Source of the DNA: Diprion similis
Lineage: Eukaryota; Arthropoda; Insecta; Hymenoptera; Diprionidae
Assembly (NCBI RefSeq): GCF_021155765.1
Contig: NC_060116.1
Location: forward strand, 5,270,001 to 5,334,000
DNA: 64,000 nucleotides
Reading direction: 5' to 3'
Below the pieces are notes generated by a model. It was not told where the DNA came from. It saw only the letters and a list, made by a program, of their open reading frames with translations, and searched no databases. Of this stretch, positions 38,227-52,500 are shown piece after piece (positions within the stretch are counted from its first letter, which is position 1; the number at the start of each line of letters is the position of its first letter). The translations under genes were made by a program, and so were the position numbers.

Positions 38227-41200
38227 TCAGGTTTTACAACACGTATTTTTCTCCTGAAACACCGGTCCGTCTCGAAGTTTTATCGAATCTCGTATCTCGT
38301 CTTCTAATCTGGTCTTTAGAACATTTTCCACCAGGTATCGCATCGCTTCGTCTGCGAAAATAAATGCGTCATCATATTCCGCGTGAATTCATTATTCTCT
38401 TGAAATTCCGGTAATTTTCTTCAATTTAGCATATGGATGATAAATTTATTCTCGTTAAACCGATGCGGAAATAGTCGGTGAATAAAATTTATATCAATAA
38501 TTATACTGCAGTTTAGAATCAAGATTTTATTTACGCAATCGTGTCTATGTTGTACACTAAATCCTGATGGAAAAAATTTCTCTGCCGAAAGTTTATAAAA
38601 AAAATTAAATTATTATTCGTTGGAAATTAGAAAAAATTAATTCCAGAGATTTTCACGGTACGTAAGAAAAATTTCACACATATTTGCAAAAGCATTTGGT
38701 TACTTCTCTCAACCACTTAATAAATTTTTCACCGAACGAAACGACGTTGCATAAAAATCACTGAAGGTATTTCAAAACAGAACTCTCTCCAAGTTCTTTC
38801 AGAGAAATTTTTCCTACACCGGATATAATTGTGTTTGAATAACTGCTGGAGAGTACAAACCGATATTAACGTTTTCCTTGGCCGATGTAATGTACCAGGA
38901 ACCGATGGAGTTTTCTTTGCAAAACTTGACGATCTGCTCGTTTGGAACTGCGGCATGTTGAATGTCGCATTTGTTCGCAAGCAGTACGACGGGGATGCTG
39001 GATCCATCTGGGAGGGTGATTTTTTCGCGTAAATCGACGAGCCACTTCTTCACAGATTGAAAAGTCGCAACCCTCGAGATATCGAACACCAGAGCAGCGG
39101 CAAGCCTAGAAAATAATTATGTTCTGTAACTTTTCTCTCTCGGGGTTTAAATTTTTTTTTCTCCTTTGTGTTTTTGTTTTAAACTTTATACCGTAGCCTC
39201 CGAATATTTTGAATTAAAAAGAGGAAATAAAGAGAGATAACTGCAGCGAGTAAACAATTGAATGTGTTTAAAATCACTGTGCAGTGATGACGTCGAGGCT
39301 CGATCTCGATCAGACATTTGACAAAAAAACTTCTGGCACAAGCTTTTTCTCTTTCTTTCTGTTTTCTTTTTCGCATCGATTCTTTTTTCTCACACACGTT
39401 TCGATAAGGGTGAAAATAAGACGCGATAAGGGGCGGAAATTTGTAAACATCGTATCTGAAAATGCTGACAAGAAAATCTATATTTAAAGCCAAAGGCAAA
39501 CAGTTTGGTATATTCATAGCGGAGGAAGTAAAGTCGAAACAACTTTACTGCATGGAACGGAAGGAAACCAGGTCACATAAGACTTTCGATACACGTAGAT
39601 ATAATGTATCTACATACGATATAAAAGAGCAACGTTGCAATTTCATTTTTGTAATAATAAAAACCAGCATTAAACACCGCAGCGAAAACTTTTTACACAC
39701 CGTTAATTATTATTATTATTATTATTATAGATATAAACTCTTGGTACTGGTAGGTAAATAAGATATAATAAAATAAAAAAGATTTACGCGTATTTGTAGT
39801 AAACTCTCGTCATGTAACCAAATCTCTCGTGTCCCGCAATGTCCCTAAAAAAATAAACGGAAAAATTAGATCGTTAAAGAAAATAAAGAAGCATTAGAAA
39901 ATTTGCACCAAGCCAGTGATTAACCGATAAATTAACTTAGAATGCCACTGTTTAATAATTTATTCTTAGTTATTTCAAAAATTTCGTTTTCATACTCGGA
40001 TATTTTGACCCCGAATATTTTTGGAATAACTTTGATGAGAATTTAAATTTATTGCAAATTATGAACTTATTTTTAATAAAATTAGGTACGATTAAATAAA
40101 AATTTGCACAATTTTTTGGTTTACTTAAAAATTGTTGTGAATAAAGCTGAAAATAGTACCACCCTGATATTGTGCGTAGGTATGTAGATGTCTGTATATT
40201 TTCAGACGCATGCGAGAATATATCCCTTGTTAATTTTAGCTGATGAAACTCATCATTCGAAGAATAAAAGTATAGATAGAGACCTTCGGTTGAAAATGTG
40301 TTATAAGCTTGAAGTACAGACGATATGTATATGTATACATGAAAAAATTTATTCATCTGAAAGACGTTTTCAAATATTTTCCCTTCGAATTATAATCAGG
40401 CTTATTTATTTTTCAAAGAATTTATTATCTTCAGTCCCTTCGACGAATAATTAATCTCGATAAAAGTGGTATTTATACGCGTGATCCGAGCTTCGCGTAT
40501 ACAAGCTCAATATATTGATTCAGGAAAAGTTCCGCCGCCAATTCCGTGTAACTTAATCAACTTATATATATTACATATATATATCAGATTCCGTTTTTCA
40601 TTTTTGTAGAAAATATACTCGTCGCGTCATGATGCAAATTGTCAATTACCATAATTGCAGATTTATTTTTGTATGGGGATCCCAGTCGAGAGTTTTTATC
40701 GCAAAATCAGCGCCTATGGTAATCTTGTAATTCGATGAGAATTTCCCTGGAAGAATAAGGAGAAGATGAGAAAAAAAAACATGTGAAATAGGATGAGAGA
40801 AAAAAACTGCGAAGAAAATAAATAAATTTGCGAGTGACTCGTAAATCGTGAGAAAAAAGAATATTTATTCAAATTCATGCAAATTTCGCGCAAAGAGGGG
40901 GGGGGGGGGGGGGGGGGCATTCATGCCCACGTATAACCCTTACATTATAGGCTCAGAAGTCACACCAGCTCACCATATTAGGGTAGGTTTTCCTACTATT
41001 TTATGCATTATAAGCCATTTTACAGCTGCGGATCGTCTCGAGAAGACGCCAGATTATCACTCGCGATCTTATAAGCCGGTAATTGTGAACCAAATAATAT
41101 AAAAAGTAAGCAAAAAAAGAAAAATCCAGCGTTAAAAAAGTAAAGAAATTCATGAATAAAATCAGAAATCTTTGGTGGAGAATTACACGAAAAGTTGCAC

Positions 41201-43905
41201 CAGATGATTTAAGAGCTTCTTGGAGAAAATGTAGGAAAGAAAATATAAATAATGTCAAAACTTGTGTACACAAGAAAGAAAGAAAAAATTACAAGATTTT
41301 TCATGATAGTTGGGAGATTGAAAATTTATAAAGATTTTCTGAAAATATAAAAAGCAAAAAGTGAAGAAAAATGATTAAAGACGTAACCAAAATCGAATGT
41401 GACGATAATCATCCGTACGGTTCAACTTCCTTTGCGATTATTCTTAAAGCTAGTATATTAAATGTGAACCTAATACACCCACATAAGTATACAGTGTAAC
41501 TACTAAACCAGCTACACTTGAGTATGCTAAAGAAACGGAACTTTCTCAGTTGAAACTCGAGCTAGAAATGGTCTTGGGTGAGGAGACGGATTTTATTCCA
41601 CCGCGAAGCATCGTTTCTCCTCGAAAGTTACTTACATTTAGTGTATATATAAGGTATTATGTATAGGTATGTAGCTGTTTGTCACTGTATCAAGAAAATA
41701 TATATACATTTATCTATAAAAGTTATATATATGCATAGTTCATTCAATGACGACTCGACTTGCAGACTTGATTTGACCCTTGATTTTTTACAATTATACT
41801 TACATACGATTCACACAAATATGTTTACATATTAATACAAATTCTTTATCCTGAAATTGTTGTTTGAAAATTTTTAAATCCCGAGAATTGAATTAAAGGA
41901 AACTGTCTGAAATTCCGTTCAAGACAACAATAATTTTGAGGTGCCTACCTTCATAAATGGTTGTAATTCAAGAAATGGTTGTAAGGTCAAGAAATTTCGT
42001 ATCCATGTCTTATTGTTTTCTCAATTCGACAAATATACCGTGAATACAGTGTAAATGTAGTATTATTTGTAGAAGAAACGAATGAAACCAATGGAATATA
42101 CTAATTGCTTTCAAAAAATGTATTTACACAAAATTTGATGTAAAATGCGTTTAAAAGATTAAATATTTATCTTAAAACTCAGTATTAATTTATAAGCCGT
42201 CAAGAATTCTCCGCGAAAATATTATAAGAGTTTGGGTGCGGTAAAATAGAAACATCATGCGAGCGAATTGAAGAGTTCGAAAAACGATTAATAAAAATAG
42301 ATCAAACCCGTGATGGATAGGAAGAAATAAGTTTCGCTTTCTTTCCTAATTCTCCCGTTCCTTTTATTTTCTCAAGAAGTAATGACGCGTACTTGCGGAC
42401 ATCTGAATACACAATAAAACATGCATTATTTTCATTCATGCGTGACTGTAACTATTGAAATGACTAAAGAAGAATATTACCTTCTGTATATCTTCGGACG
42501 ATGGCTGTTTTACCTAAAAGTAAATGAAAAGCAATACCTGATATGAATTATGTTTCAGAGTAAAATTAACTAATTACGAGTTCAAAATTAGTTAATCTAG
42601 AATAAAGATACAATAAAAACTAGCCACTATTTTGCAACTTTAGAATTAGTTTGTAAGAATAGCGCAGTTGTAAAATAAATGAAAATTTCTACATTTAAGC
42701 TATAATTTAGCGTGTAATGCGTTTCTATAAATTCGGATATTATGAAATAGCGTGATTAAAAAGAACGTTCCGTTACGAACTTCAACCTAGTGATGTATTA
42801 ATTCATGTATATCAGCTATTGCGACTCGGCACAAAGCTACTAATCACCCGTTACGAGATTGGAAAATATATCCCGGCTTCATGGTGTAGTAAGAATAATA
42901 AAACAAATTGAAACAGAAAAGAGAAACAGTCAGTAATTGGAATACAGTTACAATAATTGGAGTAATTGAAGAAATCTTCCGTTGCCGTAAACGTGTGAAC
43001 AATTGCCGCTGAAAGCGAATTATAATACGTTTAGTTTGAATGAGATGAAATGAAAAAAGTAGCTAGCTTGCGCCTGTACAGAAGCAAAGATAAATAACCG
43101 TATTTCAACGGAAATTGAGGCTTTCAAGAGTTCTGATTTAGCCAATTGTTCGAAAAAAAATTTAAGATACTCCCTAATTTCGTATGAGAAAAAAAATGAG
43201 TAAAAAGTGTAAGTTAAGTAAAAGCTTGCAAAAGTGATCTTCAAATCACAAACCGGAATCAAATTCTAACCAATCTGTTACCGATCCAATGGAAACGGAG
43301 TGACGAGATTGGCTGAAAATTGATAGTCAAATTTTTCAAAAATTCAACCCTCTGACTTTGAAAATTGTGCATACAATGAATCAACGTTTTTTCTGCTCAA
43401 GTATTCGGATTCGAACGATTGAAGTAAAAAAGAATTGATCGAATTGTCAAGATGATTGGTTCGAAACGCCGGTTACACTTTAAAGAATTTATTTTAAAAG
43501 CGTCGACGCATTGCAACGAGTACTGGGGATAACATTTGAACGTCGGCGGTAAAAAAATTGCAAAACAGCTGACGATCAGACAGAAATGACAAACGTTAAA
43601 ATATGAATGATTCGAAAATGGAAAGCATGGCGAAGATTAATTAGGAAATAATAAAGACATTTCCATTCTTTCCCGAGACATAATTAAACTCAATCAGATG
43701 TTAAATGTACACTCCTTACAGCCGGCACCAGAGACATTTCTATCGAAATATTCAATATGCTTATCGCAATGTTGCTGCTGGAAGCTTTTCTCGACTTACC
43801 AACGCCGTAATCACCGATGATCAGAAACTTGAAAAGTAACTCTTTATGACTGAGGTTTGAAAGAGGGACGTCCGAGTCTCTTCTGATCGTTTTCCGGTTG
43901 CTCAT
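38227..43905 (-). CDS. Rab32/38/29-group small GTPase (220 aa) with Gln-to-His in G3
   Basis: Six exons, in transcript order: 43905-43800, 42513-42481, 40746-40650, 39844-39788, 39105-38861 and 38351-38227. Splice sites and phases all agree. The P-loop is GDYGVGKT (31-38), split by intron 1 inside Gly36. Other motifs are TIGADFAIK (56-64) in the switch I/interswitch region, WDIAGHERFG (79-88), NKCD (142-145) and TSAKE (171-175). The C-terminus is NTCCKT, with two Cys for prenylation. WDIAG, the MTRVYY stretch and PDGSSIP place it with Rab32/Rab38/Rab29, which act on lysosome-related organelles and endosomal traffic. His84 replaces the Gln that normally positions water for GTP hydrolysis, so slow hydrolysis is expected. 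Exon 2 is only 33 nt. Rab32 (Drosophila lightoid) is the likeliest relative; Rab29 is the alternative. Confidence 0.92.
39705..39729. repeat. (ATT)n microsatellite in Rab intron 4
   Basis: Eight tandem ATT units. Confidence 0.9.
40897..40917. repeat. Poly-G tract (21 G) in Rab intron 2
   Basis: An unbroken run of 21 G lies about 150 bp upstream (transcript sense) of Rab exon 3. On the transcribed minus strand it reads as poly-C close to the branch and acceptor region. Its length may be assembly-sensitive. Confidence 0.9.
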
Positions 43906-46595
43906 TTTCCCAATCGTTTCCCAATTGATTTCCCTCCGCGATTTATCAACCCGATTCTGTATTTTAGGTTAGAAATCTGTCCACACGAGCGACACTCTCG
44001 ATCATTTCGCTTCGAATATTGTGATAAGCTCTGCTCCGGCTATCTCCTGACATGCATTTGTGTGCGAGCGCATTTATACAGACATTTACGCCAAGCGTTA
44101 ACGTGTCAATTCTCTGCATGGTGGAAGGATTACTTCCCCATGATTCTCTGTCTCGCGTTCAGTTTCATCGATAAAAATTCGTTCCGAGTTTACGGGATAT
44201 TTTCGACACTTGGAAACAGGCTGTATTTCGATTCAAATCGCGTCGCAACTTGTACCCAAGTTTTTTTAACAATGCAATACACGTCAGCAGTTCAAATATA
44301 ATTCAGATTACATCGTTTATTTTCCAAATATGATAAGCACTAATTGTTTAAGTTCATTATTCGAGATTTGAGAACCTCTCTAGATCGCAGCTGACACGAT
44401 CTGGTGTCGAATTGAGACACTAAGATTCAAAGATGAATAATTAATAGTCGTATAATACCGCGAATCCTTTGCACGGAATGAACCGATGTTTAATCTGCGG
44501 CCGTGTATTATCGTACCAGTTGAATAATCTCTCGCTTATCCCCTGTCATATTTTTAGAATAAAAATACCCACTTAAGAATCTTGTACAATGTACCGTGTG
44601 AACAAATTGTTACAGATTATAATTATTGTTAAACGTGTTAAAAAAACGGTTTTTGCACGCGCTTAGACAATGACAATTGACACTAAAATTTATGATTCAA
44701 TTTTCAAGTAAAGGGGAACAGAGGAAGAGAAATAATTTATTTGAATATGTATTAGCTGTTTAAGTTAATCGATAGACGGAAGAAAAGAAGGCAGCGGAGC
44801 ATGTCTTAAACATTTTTTCCAGAAATTGGTAACGAAATACTCATTAAAATAAATTTGTTGAACATTATCATGAAGTAAATCAACGTGTTCCTTTAGTTGA
44901 AACAGCCTTTAAAATATGAATTCAGCCCGTTTTACGGAAAATAACGACGTTGATTTCGTCCGTTAAAGAATAAAAGTATAAAAATTTCAGAACATAGAAC
45001 AAACTTGTTGAATTTCTACTTGTTTATGTTTTCAAAATATTTGAGAATCTATAAAATTTACTTTCTCCCAAAGTTAATTTAAACCTCGTGCAATAAAACA
45101 TTCAATCTTCAGGAAACAGGATAGGCATCAAATTTAATTCCTCTTCCATGTTCCTTATAATTCCGATTATCAAACAATGAAGACATTATTTGAAACGTAC
45201 TATTTACTCAATCATGTTGTGAGAATAAAATGATTTAGTCTCGATTCATATATAAGATTGCACCCTTCGCAAATGCATTACCCAGTAGGTTCACATTAAA
45301 ACACCTGAATCATTTTTTCGTAAAGCCACCTTCACAAACTAAACATTAATTTTCATCATCTTTATAAAGTCACGTTGAATCGTATTCACTAATTTTCAAA
45401 GATGAAATAATTCTATGAAAAACTTTACAACTAACAATTGTTTACAGATTTTTTGGAAGATGATGATATTATGTAGAAGGTTTACTGATAAAATAAAAAA
45501 TTCACGATGAACAACGGGAATTCTCATCGATATAATTCGTGATTCAATAAACAAACTTCGATGTTAATTGTTTATTATTTCCACACAAATAGTCAATTCG
45601 AATCCTGACCGTTGATTTTCGTACGGATACGTAATATTTATATGCTTTAACACTGAATGCTCATGTATTAAAATTAAATGTGTGTGTGTGTGTGTATATA
45701 TAATATTTTTAATGAGACTATTTATAATATAATACGGCACTTTTGTGTAAGTATCAATCGAATGAACAGCAAAAAAAAATATACTTTTGAACGAACATAG
45801 TATTTTACATAGCAGAGTACATATGTATATGTATATATGTATAATAAATAATAATAATTAGTGAACAGCGCGACAGTTTTGTTAATAAATAAGAGATTCA
45901 AATTCTCTATGTTCAAGTACACCTCTTTCGAAAATAGACATCCGTTAGCAATAGCTGCTATTATTTATGCGCTAGCTATTGCTCTTCAAGTATTTGTTAC
46001 ATATAATATATAGACAATATAACGTATGTATACAATATATTTATATACATCTATACATATCTGCATATTTGTATTCATACATGCAATAAATATGTAAATA
46101 TGTTTTTATTCTCATACTAGAGGTGTATTTATATTCATACTATAGCCGTCTCATCAAATAAAACTTTTGTGTATATTTACTGTATATTATATACTTATAA
46201 TTCATTTATTATACAAGAGTTGTCAATGGCAGATGTTGTTGTCAAATATTTCAGTGATCTTGGAAACTATAACAACAGATTCGATAATAGCAAAAAATAA
46301 ATAAACAAATCAGCAGTAATTACGAAAATAAATAACAAATTGAACTGTTCAAACGAGATTAGTCCTCTCTTATAAAACCCGTATATTTATTTGTTGTTTT
46401 GTCGTTTTTGTCTTTTTCTTTCTGACTTGATGAAACAAAAGTGAAATATTAAGGAAAAAGAAAAAAAAAAAAAGTTGATGAACGCGAATCGCAGTTTTCA
46501 GAAGAAAAAAAAAAACAGACAAAATGTATTGATTACGGTACCAAGTGCTCTCAAAGACAAGTATCATCGGCGTAATCATAAGTGCAAAAATATAT
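43906..46595. other. Intergenic DNA between Rab gene start and Setd3 3' end
   Basis: The first few hundred bases should hold the Rab promoter and 5' UTR. No TATA box at a convincing distance was seen. The remainder is AT-rich, with a (TG)n tract near 45682 and a candidate Setd3 poly(A) signal at 46386. No coding exon was recognised. Confidence 0.55.
46386..46391 (-). terminator. Candidate polyadenylation signal for Setd3
   Basis: TTTATT on the plus strand (AATAAA in the RNA) lies 205 bp past the Setd3 stop codon at 46596-46598. Confidence 0.5.
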
Positions 46596-49500
46596 CTAAG
46601 CTTTGATCCACTGCTCCACATAATCCAGGGCACCGTGCAAAATTTGTTTCTCCGTTATTCTCAGTTGCAAGGCTAACTTTTTGTGGTGTGATAACGACGA
46701 GTTCAACATTTCTAGATCCTCCTGAAACGAAATCAATTAGGCTGGATTACACGATAATTCTTTCACATCTTAGGAATTGGATGCTGTTCTATGCGTAATT
46801 ATCGCAGACCTCATACTCACTTGTAATTTAAAATAGAAATTGTAGTACTTGCTAACAGTTAAAAAAATCGTGAACGTATCGGCTGGCTTGATTTCGAAAT
46901 AAATTCTAAAAACACGCAAAATATTTCGTAATTCGAGTCAAAATTCTTTTGAGAAATTCCTAAATTCTTCAAACTATAAATAATTTCACACAAGATTCCA
47001 GGCTTTCTAATTATATATAGTATTTCAATACTTAGAGATATAAAAATTTCATATAAATTTATGGTGACAAAATTTAGCGAAATATTTCTTTACCATAAAT
47101 AATGAAAAAAACGAAAAAAAAGGGGAAGGGGGAACCGCAGTGATATTTATTTTTTTAATTATCCGGCTACTTTCATTACCTATTTACAAGTAAAAGTATC
47201 CTAAATCACTTTTAGTGAGTTGAGCGGAAGGCCTGTATTTACTCTGCACGGATGTGAAATTATCAGTTTTCAGTTAGTATTAACACGAATGTAGGATTCA
47301 ACTTTATGCTTAGTATACATATAGTATAGTATAGTATATATTTTTATAAATAACGAGCTCTTCGAGACATTGAAAAAAAATTTTCACGAAATTTAGATCA
47401 ATTATCCAAATAATAAAAAACCTGATTACATTGAATATTTGGTAATTTTTGAGACATTGTGTACGTAGATGACGTAAAATGAGATCAAAGTTTTCCAGTT
47501 CTTTCTTGTTTACGAACTAATAACATAAATTTTCTCTTCTTCTCGCCTTCTTCAATCAAAACTTTTCCTTAAACAAACTGAAACTCAACAGTTCATCAAT
47601 TCTGTACCAATATAGGATACGCGAATTTGAACGTATATCGTAACTTTCATAGTTTCGATCAATCTGCTACAGAAAAAAAAAAGAGTAAATTCCAGTGGTG
47701 AAAACAACGTTTAAAAAAAACCCACAAAAGAATGATGTACATTTCGTTAATTGAAAGTCAAGAAAAATTCTGGGTTTCGATGCTAACCGGAAAGTTTCGC
47801 TTAAACGTGTTCCATATTTTTCCTTCACATTGCGCAATTTATTATTCGCGTAAGTGGGCAAATCGAGAGAAGCTTTCTACCTCCTGAACGTGATAATAAA
47901 ATAAACGCGAATAACTGATCTCACACGTGACCTCATCGTCATTGTTATATTTACCTTCAAAGTCGTCGGATAATTAGCGATCAGTAATTTTAATCTCGTT
48001 AGCATGAACCTGCGGACGTTTTCTTCGATGACAGTTTCAAGAGCACAATCGACATGCTTAAGGTCGAGGACCTTGTCCGACTGTAGCCAATGTTCGAGTT
48101 CCGGTTTCCGCATACTGAAAACTCTCAGAAAGGCCAACAGGTCGTCGGAAATCGGTTCCATGCCTGGTTTTAACAGAAACTCATCGTTCGACGGAAGTGC
48201 CAACTTCGCGAGAAGCTCGACTCGTTCCTTCTGCAACGCGTCAGCCTTACTTATGCCAAGACGGAGCTTAAATCCATCCTGAAATGGGATTTGATAAATC
48301 AAAATTCAATGACCGTCGTTCAAATTATAAATAATAAATATCGACACGCGTAGAATAAAGAAAAGTAAATTCACCTGCTTGTTGTCGACACTGACAAATC
48401 CCGAATGAACGAAAAAATCGGAATTAGTTCTCGCTCCGTATGCGATGAATATTTGTTCTCCAGCTTCGAAGTTTCTCATCGCGAAGCATTCACATTTATC
48501 CGAAATCCTGTTGAAGTCAGTTGTTATCTATAAAAAGAAAATAAGCGGTTGAATTACGCCAATTTTCTTTCTCGATTTATAGTCATTGAACAACATTTTC
48601 AAAAAATTCAAATTTGATTTAACAAGAAATTCTGTATCTTAGACTGTATATGAATGGATTTGTACAATGAAAATTAATGTGATAATGTTTTCCGTTGTCT
48701 GAGGGGAATACAATGAATGTATTACATAGAAATATGAGTGAAGTTACCTTTCCTTCCTCGTGATTGCACATATCCCACATCGGTATCAGTCCGTAAATCA
48801 TTTTTGATCCATCTTCGTTGGGAATTCGATTTTGTCTTGTCATAACGGTAGAAACTGCCCAGCTAGAAGTACCAAAATAGCGTGTAATATCCAGGAATAA
48901 TAATAATCTTGAAATAAATTTTACTGAACTACATTTATAATCAGATTAAAAATACGAATCTCGTAATTTGCATTCTAAGAGGTACGATTTTACGTACATA
49001 TAATACGCATAAGCATATGTCCAAAATGTAAACAAAAAACAATAATATAATACGAATCGGACACGCTGAGCCTGATAGCAATTTTCTTATTTATTTGTTT
49101 CACAAGTGGAACAAACTCGTTTGTAAACTGAGAATACATTACGTATAGACGTATAGTTATACATATATAATCGTATACATATTATATATATATATATAAC
49201 ATATACACGTACGTATATGTATACGTTATTTACCATATGTCCGCAGACTTTCTATTCATTTCTCTATTTGTCCGTGAACCAACGAAAAAAAATCGGTCAA
49301 TTTATGAATTGCCGAAGGCGAGAGCCGTGCGATGCAGATACAGAATGAACCTGACCCAGAAATACCGGCGCGGACGTTAAGCCGAAAAAACGACACTTAT
49401 AAAAAAAAAACTCGCTCATTGTTTATAACCACGCACTACACTTCATCTTTCTCTAGCGTGGCGTATAAAAAAGAAAAAAGTTTAAAAAATTATAATGTAT

Positions 49501-52500
49501 AAAAAAGATCATCAAATTCTTATTGCAATTATGAGAAATGCATGGTATTCATACTATGACGGTAAAAATAGAAATGAAAAGTAAAAAACATTTATTAGCG
49601 TTAGCCATTCGTTGAAAATAGTGTTAATTCAACGATTCGTACCTGATTGTCAAACAACATAATTTCGCATAATAATAATCGAAATATATTATTCTGGGAT
49701 AATTTTGTTCGTGTAAAGAAGACTACTGGATCACTCGAGTAGCATTCTTGATTGCTTAGACAAGACGTTTAAAAAGTATAACGATGTGGTCGTTAGTGAA
49801 GTTAAATTTGATGCGACATTTTTTCTTTAGCGTTTTTTTCCGTTCAACAAGACTTCACTAATTCGTATATTTTTTTTTAACTATATACAGGCGTTAAAAT
49901 ATCTAATAGAAAATGTGTCTCCGATTTCTTTTATATACCTAAATATCAAATTCTATTTTTACACTTTACCTATCGTTTTGAATAATAACGAGGACGATTA
50001 GCATCCCGGACAGATGAATTTTGAATCATCCTCTAGATTGTAAAGAGCAGGTATGCATGAAAGTTTCAAGTGTGAAAGTACACATCTTTCTATCGCGAAT
50101 GAAACTTTCTGCCTACATCAGACTTGGGAGTTTATAAAGCTAGAGCTTAGTAATTTAGTATAATCGCAAACTCAGGCAAATATATACCTAATATACTCAT
50201 CGTGAGTTGGGTAAACTCCCCAAGGCAATTCTAAATGCAAGTCGGACGACTAATCGTGAGAATTTAAGAATTAAATTAAAATTTACGTTGTAGATAACTG
50301 AGTATAATTTATGGTATACATATAATGAGTTTACTTCGGTAATTAATTTCAGAAACTACGTAACTTGATCGGAATCGAGTGAAGATAGTCGCACGACGCT
50401 CATCGTCAAAAAACACTTATATTGAAGATATCTGCTCGATCCCATATTTCAACAGACGTATATAGGCATACGGATGCTGCTGCAGTGATGCGCCTGATGC
50501 ACTTTCTACAAACGAGAAGCGGAAGCTGGTTTTGCACCGGTGCAGCTGTCTCTTTCTCAACATCTGGTTTCGCACTCACGATCAGCCAACGCTGATATTA
50601 TATATATTCATTGCACATTGAGAAAAATTTCATTATGTTTTTTTGTTTTTTAGTTCCTATATGATCCTGGTAAAATGGGTATTGTTTTAAATACAATAAC
50701 GTATGGAATTACAAGAAAATCTGCCACGATTAATTATTCAGTGTAACTATTGTTGTCGGTTTATTAAATTTTTTCAAGTTAATTAAGACGTAAACATCAG
50801 TTTATTGTTGCGCCGAAATCAAACTTTACATTTTTTACTCACAATTGTATCTTTTAGTTAGGGTTGAAAAATTGTTATTATAATTGAGGACTGTACGTTA
50901 GAAATTTCTTTTGATGTAAATATGTGAAGTAATAACCTGAACTTTGAAATAACTCCGACAATTCACCGTTGCAGAATAAGGTGAATTGAAAAAAAAAAGT
51001 TAATTGATCGATCTAATCACGGTTTAGAAAAATGTGTGATCGTATATTGAGTCACTAATCACTGCAGATAGTTGAATAAAAAAAAAATACTAGTTTATGT
51101 ATTCTCATGATTGTGGGAAATTTATTCTTTCTTTCTTGACCCTGTATTTGCAGAAAATATTGTATAAAAATGACAAAATACGTTGACAAAAAACGTAGAG
51201 ACGCGAACGTCATTCGTGGGTGTTTATATGCGAATAATCACTACACAGAGTCTTCGCGTAAGTTTTTGGAACACGTTTAAAAAAAAAATTCGAATAAGAA
51301 ATAACGGTGTATAAATATAAATATAAATATAAATATGAATATAACATATAACATATAAGTTCTGGACGTACGTTTCTTTCCTTGAACACCAACGTTTCGT
51401 TTTACTTTGGATTTTTATTTTACGATTTCCTTTTGTAAAACTTCATTTTCATCACTTCTATAGCCCTATAAGATGAAGAACAAGACGCATCGCGTCGCGA
51501 GACGCGAGGGAACGTACGAGAGAGCGAAAAATATTCTCTAGGAACTTATAGAAGACGAATTAAGTTTCACCGACTTACTTACGGCAGGTGTAAGAGAAAA
51601 CAGCTTCAGTCTTCGCCAAGACTTTACACGGTGAGCAATCGATGGGATAAATTTTTTATGTATTTCATTACAAGTGTATTATGCGCTGTATAAAGTTTGT
51701 TAATTAAGAATTATACCGGATAAAACGTCGAGGCAATCAAACCATTGCCAAAAACAATTAATTTAATTATAAAACAAAAAGACTAATTAAAAGGTGTAAT
51801 CGTAGTGCGGAATAAATTTTATTATATCGGGAACGCAAAATTTTAACTTCTCTTATATATCGTTGAATGGTGATTTTGAAAAAGATAAACGTTGAAACGG
51901 TGAATACTGCGATTTTACGAGCTGCCATTGGGCAGACTATTTTTTTAAACTCAGCTTGAAAGGTGAATAAATTGAATTTAAAGTAAACTTAATCATGACG
52001 TGACGAAACGTCGTCCGCATCCAAATATCACGTTATAAAAATCGTTGTATATAAACTGCGTATATCGAAGAAACGAATTACATCGAGAAATGAATAACTA
52101 AAAGTGAGCTTCAATGAAACTTGACGATTTGTTAACCGCGTTAAACAGAAAGAACGTAATATCCGTAATTTTACTTTTATTTGTCATCTATATTCACGTG
52201 TTTCTAAAACCCGTGAGAGGAAACAGCGATAAACAAAATTACAACAAGTTTCGCGTGATGTATTAAAAACAAGAAAAAATAAAGAAGAAAAATCGAGGAA
52301 AATAATAGAAAAACTTATTCAAAGCGTGTTCAAGAAACTTGCGCCTCGTCGAATAGAAAATCACAAATAAAAAGTAAAATATGCAAAACTGTATATTATA
52401 ACACTTTCGTCAATAATGTTGAGACCATTAATTGTTCTGTTCATCGTTACAACAAACTTGTGCAATTTTCTGGATACCTACAAAATAACCGCCGACGAAA

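Noticed and set aside
38729..39032. Other-frame ORFs overlapping Rab exon 5
   Set aside because: Shadows of the Rab coding frame; the Rab frame has splice sites and GTPase motifs.
50460..50600. GC-richer patch in Setd3 intron as an extra exon
   Set aside because: No open frame with matching splice sites, and Setd3 exons 3 and 4 already join in phase at the point expected from human SETD3.
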